Origin: Bacteroidales bacterium UBA3844
Lineage (GTDB): Bacteria; Bacteroidota; Bacteroidia; Bacteroidales; Paludibacteraceae
Reading direction: 5' to 3'
Length of the DNA stretch: 64,000 nucleotides
Assembly (NCBI GenBank): GCA_002392915.1
Contig: DGHQ01000044.1
Coordinates: forward strand, 150,653 to 214,652
Within the stretch, counting starts at the first letter, position 1. Each line of letters starts with the position of its first letter. The notes below the pieces were generated by a model that was not told the origin of the DNA, did no database searches, and was given only the letters and a program-made list of their open reading frames with translations. Positions 58,143 through 64,000 of the stretch are shown here, one piece after another. Both the position numbers and the translations under genes were made by a program.

Positions 58143-59021
58143 TTAGAAATAAGAAACCTTCTCACCTGTGATATCAGAAAGAAGATTATTTGCCAAACTG
58201 CTTGCTCCTATTCTGAACAGAGATTTGTCTGTATGATCAGCTCCTAAGACACTTTCTACTATTGAATAGTACTTGACAGCGTCTGATGACGTAGAAATGC
58301 CTCCAGCAGCCTTAAAACCTACATTTCTGCCTATTTCTGGTTCCATCTTACCTATAACCTCACACATAACGTATGCTGCCGCAAGATTGGCCACACTTCC
58401 ATCTTTTCCTGTACTGGTCTTGATAAAGTCTGCTCCTGCGTTGATAGAAATGATAGCGGCCTTTTCTATATTCTCAACAGTTTTCAACAATGAAACCTCA
58501 AGAATAACCTTCAAAGTGACATCCTTACAATATGCTTTGATTTCAGAGATCTCATCATAAATATCGTCATAATCTCCTGCCAAATACTTGCCAACAGGAA
58601 AAACTATATCAATCTCTGTAGCTCCTGACGCGATAGCCAATCCTACTTCGGCCAACTTGACCTCCATAAATGTCTGTGAATGTGGAAAACCACCTGCAAC
58701 AGCAACTATATCCACATCTTCCAACAATGTTTCCTTCACAGTAGGAACAAATGAAGGATATACACAAATGCCAGCTGGCAGAGGCAATATGTCAAACTTT
58801 GAGTCGAAATTGTTAACCTTATCAACAAAAGCAGTTACAGATTCACTGTTATCTGTTGATTTTAAAGTAGTAAGATCTATATTTTCAAGAAGTTTGCAAT
58901 AAATTGCCTTAGTGTTGTTTCTCTCAAATGAAGAATGTAGAAGCGCATCTACAGCCATTTCTACTTCACGCTCGTTCTTGCCAATTGAATACTTGGAAAA
59001 AAGTTCAAATATATTATTCAT
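58143..59021 (-). CDS. deoC: Deoxyribose-phosphate aldolase
   Basis: 292 residues. Class I aldolase features: AGICVYPSFVPTVKETL near residue 80, ATEIDIVFPVGKYLAGDY, LKVILEVSLL with the conserved lysine near 170, and the Schiff-base lysine in AGADFIKTSTGKDGSVANLA near 200; FKAAGGISTSSDAVKYY closes the site. It splits 2-deoxyribose 5-phosphate into acetaldehyde and glyceraldehyde 3-phosphate. Its start overlaps the end of the MazG-like gene by 8 bp, so both are translated from one transcript. Confidence 0.94.
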   Translation of the reverse strand: MNNIFELFSKYSIGKNEREVEMAVDALLHSSFERNNTKAIYCKLLENIDLTTLKSTDNSESVTAFVDKVNNFDSKFDILPLPAGICVYPSFVPTVKETLLEDVDIVAVAGGFPHSQTFMEVKLAEVGLAIASGATEIDIVFPVGKYLAGDYDDIYDEISEIKAYCKDVTLKVILEVSLLKTVENIEKAAIISINAGADFIKTSTGKDGSVANLAAAYVMCEVIGKMEPEIGRNVGFKAAGGISTSSDAVKYYSIVESVLGADHTDKSLFRIGASSLANNLLSDITGEKVSYF

Positions 59022-59361
59022 CTTTCTTAAATAGTTTTACGTTGTTGATATGACGATCCTTGTCACGACTCGTCTTTTTCTCTATGTTTTTTAGGAAAGC
59101 TTCATTCAAATCCACTCCAGTCTGGTTTGCCAGACAAGTCAAAACCCATAGTACGTCAGCCATTTCGTCTGCAATCGACGATTCCTTTTCTTTATCCTTA
59201 AAACTTTGATCACCGTATGTGCGTGCCATAAGACGGGCCAACTCTCCCACCTCTTCCATAAGACATGCAGTATTGGTGAGTTCAGAAAAATAGCGCACAC
59301 CGTAACGCTTTATCCAATCGTCGACGGTGTGCTGAATATCTTTAAGTGTGAGATTCTGCAT
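59014..59361 (-). CDS. MazG-like nucleotide pyrophosphohydrolase
   Basis: 115 residues with the MazG fold: a first helix with EEVGELARLMARTYG (ExxE, near residue 33) and a second with ADEMADVLWVLTCLANQTGV (ExxD, near 65), the Mg-binding acids of the family. It cleaves nucleoside triphosphates to monophosphates, probably as a house-cleaning enzyme. It overlaps nadA by one base and deoC by 8 bp, in the order nadA-mazG-like-deoC on the minus strand. Confidence 0.88.
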   Translation of the reverse strand: MQNLTLKDIQHTVDDWIKRYGVRYFSELTNTACLMEEVGELARLMARTYGDQSFKDKEKESSIADEMADVLWVLTCLANQTGVDLNEAFLKNIEKKTSRDKDRHINNVKLFKKDE

Positions 59362-60305
59362 TATAAACCAAGTTTAGCACTTATTTCCAACATCTTCTGA
59401 ATAGGTTTGACTGCCTTCTCACGCAATTCATCTGAAACTTCAACTTCAGGCGACTCATTCTTCAAAACCTCATAAACCTTTTCGAGAGTGTTGAGACGCA
59501 TAAAGCTGCAGTTGTTGCAGGCACAAGTTGAGTCTTCAGGTGGAATAGGGATAAACACCTTGTCGGGAGCCGACTTCTGCATCTCGTGAAGAATACCACT
59601 CTCTGTAGCAACCAAAAAACGTTTGCAGTCAGATGCGATAGCATATTTCAAAAGTCCCGCAGTAGATCCTACCTTGTCTGCCAAACGAACAATTACATCC
59701 TTACACTCAGGATGAACAAGCACCTGTGCATCTGGATACTCTTTCTTCAGATCAAGCACCTTACGTACAGAGAACTTCTCATGCACATGGCAAGCACCAT
59801 TCCAAAGCACCATATTTCTACCAGTGATGCTATTGATATAGTTGCCAAGGTTTTTGTCCGGACCGAAAATTATCTTCTCGTCTTTTGGAAAACTCTCCAC
59901 AATCTGCTTTGCGTTTGTACTTGTCACCACCACATCAGTCAATGCCTTGACAGCAGCTGTAGTATTGACATAAGATATAACCTTATGACCTGGATGAGCC
60001 TTGATAAATTTTTCAAACTCATCAGCCGGACAGCTGTCAGCAAGTGAACATCCAGCAGCCATGTCAGGCACCAACACTTTCTTGTTCGGTGAAAGGATCT
60101 TTGCAGTCTCACCCATGAAATGAACTCCACAAAGCATTATTATATCCGCATCCGTTTTAGCTGCCCACTGAGCCAATGCCAAACTGTCGCCAACGAAATC
60201 AGCTATATCCTGAATATCCCCGTCTTGATAATAGTGTGCCATTATTATAGCATTCTTTTCCTTTTTCAAACGGTTGATTTCGGAAATCAGAAACTCTTTT
60301 TCCAT
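59361..60305 (-). CDS. nadA: Quinolinate synthase A
   Basis: 314 residues. Three similar lobes with the [4Fe-4S] cysteine ligands: IIMLCGVHFMGETAKIL (near 85), WNGACHVHEKFSV (near 175), and ACNNCSFMRLNTLEK near 265. Substrate-binding segments AHYYQDGDIQDIADFVGDSL and LVHPECKDVI are present. It condenses iminoaspartate with dihydroxyacetone phosphate for NAD synthesis. No nadB or nadC is adjacent in this window. First gene of the operon next to the large AT-rich gap. Confidence 0.96.
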   Translation of the reverse strand: MEKEFLISEINRLKKEKNAIIMAHYYQDGDIQDIADFVGDSLALAQWAAKTDADIIMLCGVHFMGETAKILSPNKKVLVPDMAAGCSLADSCPADEFEKFIKAHPGHKVISYVNTTAAVKALTDVVVTSTNAKQIVESFPKDEKIIFGPDKNLGNYINSITGRNMVLWNGACHVHEKFSVRKVLDLKKEYPDAQVLVHPECKDVIVRLADKVGSTAGLLKYAIASDCKRFLVATESGILHEMQKSAPDKVFIPIPPEDSTCACNNCSFMRLNTLEKVYEVLKNESPEVEVSDELREKAVKPIQKMLEISAKLGL

Positions 60306-60309
60306 TATA

Positions 60310-60790
60310 TATTTATGTTGATATAAGAAAATACTAGTTTAAAAATCTCTAAAATATAACAATAATAATGTGTTGGTTATGTTAATAAAAAGATGCGGAA
60401 AAAGTAATCAATTATAATCAAGAGATGATCAACAATTCTGTCTTCTCTAACTTACTGAATGATTGATTAAATTCCGACTTTATTAACAATATTAACAACA
60501 ATGCAAATATAATTTTTCTTTCGCTAAGTTGAAATCATAAGTGTTATTAAAGTGCTAAATTTTGTAAAAAGATTCTTGATAAGTTTATAAAAAAAATTCA
60601 TCAAGAAATTTGGAAATATGTAAAGGCAGTCGGCTTAAAATAGTTTTTTTAATTCATGGCAATAGTTATTATTTGTTTTCTTGAAGTTATCAACATTTTT
60701 AGCTTGGATTCTTGACAATAGAAGGGTGTGAAATCAGTGGGTTATCAACAGCGAAAAGCCAAATTGTTGATGGAAGAAAAGCCAAATCTA
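60310..60790. other. AT-rich gap with DnaA-box-like sites, candidate origin region
   Basis: Two exact copies of TTATCAACA (60687-60695 and 60742-60750), one base from the DnaA box TTATCCACA, plus near matches at 60314 (TGTTGATAT), 60427 (TGATCAACA) and 60765 (TGTTGATGG). Around them are long A/T runs (e.g. 60480-60600) that could unwind. Flanking genes diverge. No dnaA is seen. The evidence is pattern only. Confidence 0.3.
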
Positions 60791-60845
60791 CTAGCAGAAA
60801 AATGCACATGATTTATTTAAAATTTAATTTCATCTGATGATGGGT

Positions 60846-60871
60846 AGTAGGGGCAGGTTTCAAACCTGCCC
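60846..60871. repeat. Palindromic repeat family E, perfect copy
   Basis: GTAGG then GGCAGGTTTCAAACCTGCC with one more C: a perfect GGGCAGGTTT/AAACCTGCCC stem. Related copy at 20050-20072. Confidence 0.65.
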
Positions 60872-60900
60872 GTTATTTGATTATGCAATGATGAAAAAAA

Positions 60901-61005
60901 GTCGAAGACTTTCTATTTAATATTACATTCTCTGTGTTTTTTGTGCTCGCCTACGGCTCGCACTGTGGTTGGGTTAGGGCGTTCCGCCCTTAACAATCCT
61001 CGTAA
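60901..61005 (-). repeat. Interspersed repeat family A with tail, reverse copy
   Basis: Reversed: GAGGATTGTTAAGGGCGGAA, CGCCCTAACCC, GTGCGAGCCGTAGGCGAGCA, then AACACAGAGAATG and AAGTCTTCGAC. Lies in the gap between nadA and the helicase. Confidence 0.7.
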
Positions 61006-61179
61006 AACATTTAATAAATGAAAAAGCAAATTTATTATCTTCACTATGCCAAATCACTACACAAGTTTGGAAAAGTTTTACATCGCTTCTAATTATTTAT
61101 TTTGAATGGTGATAATGGTGTAAATATTATAAATTTGCAGAAAAGAACATATTCCACATTCATAAATAACAGATGAATT

Positions 61180-64000
61180 ATGCAAAACAATAAAGAAAAA
61201 ACAAAAATATATAAGGCTTCTGCCGGAAGTGGCAAAACTTTCCGTTTGGCTGTGGAATATCTGAAACTTATTTTGAAGGATAAAAATGCCTTCAAATCTA
61301 TCCTTGCTGTGACTTTTACCAACAAGGCTACTGCGGAAATGAAGGAGAGAATTCTTTTTGAACTTTATGGTCTGCATCGTAAATATGAGGATTCCGACAG
61401 CTATAGAGATAAGTTGATAGAAGAACTTGGTCCTGGCTGGAACGCTGAAAAAATATCTGAAAAGGCTGGCGAGGCTATTTCTGCGATTATACACGACTAT
61501 TCACATTTCAGAATAGAGACCATAGACTCGTTTTTTCAAAGTATATTGCGCAATCTTGTTCATGAACTTGAGATAGGAGCCATTGTCAATCTGGAACTTG
61601 ATAATGCCTCTGTGATTCATGAGGCTGTGAATGATATGATGAACAGTCTGCATGAGGATGATAAAAAGCAGTTGTTGAAATGGCTGACAGATTTTTCTGT
61701 GGAGAACATAAAAAATGGAAAAAGCTGGAGAGTGAACAGTAAAGTGGAAAAGTTTGCCACTAACATCTTCAACGAGGATTTCATCACAAAAAAAAGGGAT
61801 GAAGATTTATATACTATTGAAAAACTGACTGCTTATAAGAAAAATATAGATAAGATTTTAAAAGGGCATTTAAGCAAATTAAAAACTTTGGCGGATGATT
61901 TTTTTGCAAAAACAGATGAATGGAACGCTGTGCCTGAGAATTTCTATTATGGGGCAAAAGGATTGTGGGGATACTTCAATAAAATAAAAAAAGGAGAGTA
62001 TTCAGAAGACAAAATGCCTAACAGTTATGTAAAAAAGTCTTTGGAATCGACAGAGAGTATAGAGTCGAAAACAAAAAATGCAAATATAGATGCGACGTGG
62101 GTGTATGATCATCTCAATAAAACAGAGGAATATAGATTGGAGCATCTTGAGGAGATGTCTACTTGTGAGACGGTGCTTAAGAATATCAATAATATAGGAT
62201 TGTTGTATGATATAGAGAGCATTGTGCGTCGTAACAATGAGATGACAGGCAAATTTTTGTTAGGAGACACTGCCATTCTGCTTAATAAAATCATAGATAA
62301 AAGCACAGCACCGTTCATATATGAAAAGATAGGTACGACGTTGCGTCATATCATGATTGATGAATTTCAGGACACATCCAAAATACAGTGGGATAATTTT
62401 CTTCCGTTGTTGTCAGACTCGGTTGCAAATGGAGGAACTAATTTGATTGTGGGTGATCCTAAACAGTCTATCTACCGCTGGCGAAATGGCGATTACAGTA
62501 TCATTGAGAATGTAAAGAATCATGCGGAACTTTATCCGGGAAATATATCTATGGATACCAATTACAGAAGTTTCAACAATGTGATAAAGTTCAACAATGC
62601 GATTTTCTGGAGCTGTATTCCGTATATTCCTAATGGCGACGCTGCAATCAGCAAACAGATACAGGATATTTACGAGGAATCCCATCAGAAGTTTATAAAT
62701 AAAGGTGAGGGTTATGTGAAATATCAGATAGTGGAAAAAGAGGAGAATGAAAAATCTGACGACAAGATCCTTGGAGTGATGGTGGAGCAGATTAAGGAGC
62801 TGAAAAAAATAGGTATAGAGGAAAGAGATATAGCCATACTGGTGCGTACAAATAATGAGACAGCCAAGATTGCAAAATTTTTGTCTGATATGAAAGAAGA
62901 CGGGACTCTTCCAAAAGATGAGTTCAATATTGTGTCCAGTGAAGCATTCCGTCTCGACAATTCTCTGAGTGTCAATATAATTATCAATGCGTTGTGTTTG
63001 GTAAATGAGCCGGACAATGATGTGTATGGGCACCGTCTGTATCTTGATTATATAGGTTTGAACAATGGAAGTGATGAAAATTACCATGAGGTGAAGGAGA
63101 AGGTGATATCTACTTCCACTCTCCCACTCTATGAGATGATAGAGAAAATTTATTTTATTCTGGAGCTTGAAAAAATTGAAGACAATGATGTATACATACA
63201 GCTATTTTTGGATAAAGTTAACACGTTCATCAACAGAAAATCATCTGATCTCACCACTTTCATAAATTATTGGAATGAAAAACTATGTGGGGCGACATTG
63301 TCGTCGAGCAATGAGAGTAATGGAATACGTGTGCTGACAATCCACAAATCGAAAGGATTGGAGTTTAAGACGGTGATTATTCCGTTTGCCGACTGGGAGA
63401 TAGAGAGCACAAAAAATGACAATATTCTTTGGTGTGAGGCTAAAAAAGAGCCGTATAATGATATTTTGTTGCTTCCTATCAACTATAATAAAAATCTCAT
63501 AAACACAATTTTTAAGGAGGATTACGAACGTGAGAAAGCACAGATGTGGATCGACAATATCAATCTGCTATATGTGGCGTTCACACGTGCGAAAGCAAAT
63601 TTGATTGTTTTTTCACCAGAACCGCCAAAGAGTGATGTAGACGGTGCAAAAAAGATAAATTCACTTTTATCCAACATTTTCTCAAACAAATCAAAGCTGG
63701 CGAGTGATGAGAAAACGAAAGTTTTGGCTGATTATTGGAATGAGGAGGAATTGAAATTTGAATATGGAGAGTTGAGTAATCCAAAAGACAAAGACAACAC
63801 GACAGAAAATGAGTTGAAGAAAGAGGCGGAAAGAAAGAGTTTGGATTATGTGAATTATAGAATTGCGAGCGACGGAGATAAACCATCAGCAATAGAATTC
63901 CGTCAGTCAGACATGAGCAAGAGATTCTTGAAGGATCCTGAAAAGTATGATACTAAAGAGGAGACAGTGTCTGAGTTTATGGAAAAAGGAAAAGTGATGC
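61180..64000 (+). CDS. UvrD/RecB-like helicase (AddA type), runs off window
   Basis: 940 residues visible, open at the right edge. Superfamily I motifs in order: Walker A KASAGSGKTFRLA (12-24), motif Ia LAVTFTNKATAEMKERI, Walker B HIMIDEFQDTSK (near 390), motif III VGDPKQSIYRWRNGDYS, motif IV-like MDTNYRS, motif V VLTIHKSKGLEF, motif VI LYVAFTRAKANL. The start KIYKASAGSGKT and size fit the AddA/RecB-like exonuclease subunit of Bacteroidetes; a C-terminal PD-(D/E)xK nuclease would be expected beyond the window. Start at 61180; upstream TAAATTTG may be its -7 box. Confidence 0.88.
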   Translation, partial: MQNNKEKTKIYKASAGSGKTFRLAVEYLKLILKDKNAFKSILAVTFTNKATAEMKERILFELYGLHRKYEDSDSYRDKLIEELGPGWNAEKISEKAGEAISAIIHDYSHFRIETIDSFFQSILRNLVHELEIGAIVNLELDNASVIHEAVNDMMNSLHEDDKKQLLKWLTDFSVENIKNGKSWRVNSKVEKFATNIFNEDFITKKRDEDLYTIEKLTAYKKNIDKILKGHLSKLKTLADDFFAKTDEWNAVPENFYYGAKGLWGYFNKIKKGEYSEDKMPNSYVKKSLESTESIESKTKNANIDATWVYDHLNKTEEYRLEHLEEMSTCETVLKNINNIGLLYDIESIVRRNNEMTGKFLLGDTAILLNKIIDKSTAPFIYEKIGTTLRHIMIDEFQDTSKIQWDNFLPLLSDSVANGGTNLIVGDPKQSIYRWRNGDYSIIENVKNHAELYPGNISMDTNYRSFNNVIKFNNAIFWSCIPYIPNGDAAISKQIQDIYEESHQKFINKGEGYVKYQIVEKEENEKSDDKILGVMVEQIKELKKIGIEERDIAILVRTNNETAKIAKFLSDMKEDGTLPKDEFNIVSSEAFRLDNSLSVNIIINALCLVNEPDNDVYGHRLYLDYIGLNNGSDENYHEVKEKVISTSTLPLYEMIEKIYFILELEKIEDNDVYIQLFLDKVNTFINRKSSDLTTFINYWNEKLCGATLSSSNESNGIRVLTIHKSKGLEFKTVIIPFADWEIESTKNDNILWCEAKKEPYNDILLLPINYNKNLINTIFKEDYEREKAQMWIDNINLLYVAFTRAKANLIVFSPEPPKSDVDGAKKINSLLSNIFSNKSKLASDEKTKVLADYWNEEELKFEYGELSNPKDKDNTTENELKKEAERKSLDYVNYRIASDGDKPSAIEFRQSDMSKRFLKDPEKYDTKEETVSEFMEKGKVM

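Noticed and set aside
62413..63087. 224-residue minus-strand ORF
   Set aside because: Antisense to the helicase gene, which has all superfamily I motifs in the plus frame.
1..64000. tRNA and rRNA genes
   Set aside because: Looked for tRNA arm patterns (GTTCGA-type T loops with CCA ends) and rRNA blocks while reading; none was convincing.

Overview
The window looks like a chromosomal segment of a Bacteroidales bacterium. The evidence is gene content (a thrA-apgM-thrC threonine cluster, a CarboxypepD_reg outer-membrane receptor, a T9SS-type C-terminal sorting domain) and many copies of the Bacteroidetes promoter pattern TTTG-N19/20-TAnnTTTG. I cannot name a genus. The left half is a mix of core genes and AT-rich accessory DNA. 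The right half is mostly core genes.

Layout. 1-4279: threonine operon on the minus strand (thrA, apgM, a small DUF2442 gene, start of thrC). 4280-7126: accessory DNA with four copies of a promoter/leader repeat. Each heads a toxin-antitoxin cassette or its remains: PIN module, two broken zeta-like modules (one ended by a 185-bp MITE-like element) and a HepT/HEPN-like remnant. A ~140-nt nested hairpin and a small XRE regulator follow. 7141-10467: a four-gene cluster (YaaW/DUF3944, YkvA/DUF1232, LRAT-fold protein, M48 peptidase with a TerB-like tail) whose first two genes carry the same leader with a perfect terminal hairpin. I consider this the best candidate for an undescribed system. 10468-12341: a DUF4143 ATPase behind three 33-bp-phased operator-like repeats, bracketed by two direct copies of an ~86-bp interspersed repeat. 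12342-19452: CYTH protein, outer-membrane receptor, ftsH-rsfS, argH. 19453-20192: repeats.

20697-33540 is a polymorphic-toxin locus read on the minus strand: a secreted protein with a T9SS-type tail, a very large SpvB/FG-GAP/Rhs protein (broken by a frameshift), its C-terminal tip and membrane immunity candidate, then three displaced orphan tips with their own immunity candidates. Three of four tips end in the same hydrophobic module and pair with one family of three-TM immunity proteins. The fourth tip is a papain-like peptidase paired with two tandem WG-repeat proteins. 33541-34184 holds two possible small RNAs.

34185-43614: sugar symporter, M28 peptidase lipoprotein, flippase, DUF695-like secreted protein, PHP phosphatase, a decayed HigBA module, mscL and a clan GH-A glycosidase with CBM6. 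44078-51508: TPR protein, outer-membrane barrel, DjlA-like co-chaperone, uvrC. At 51857-52043 there are three parS-like palindromes (TGTTCCACGTGGAACA) within 187 bp. Then U32 peptidase and dus (divergent), polA, a polyprenyl synthase, deoC, a MazG-like gene and nadA. An 874-bp AT-rich gap with TTATCAACA boxes separates nadA from a divergent AddA/RecB-like helicase that runs off the window. The parS cluster and this gap suggest the chromosome origin may be close.

Several interspersed repeat families (called A, B, C and E below) fill nearly every long intergenic space and mark places where toxin-antitoxin genes have been truncated.
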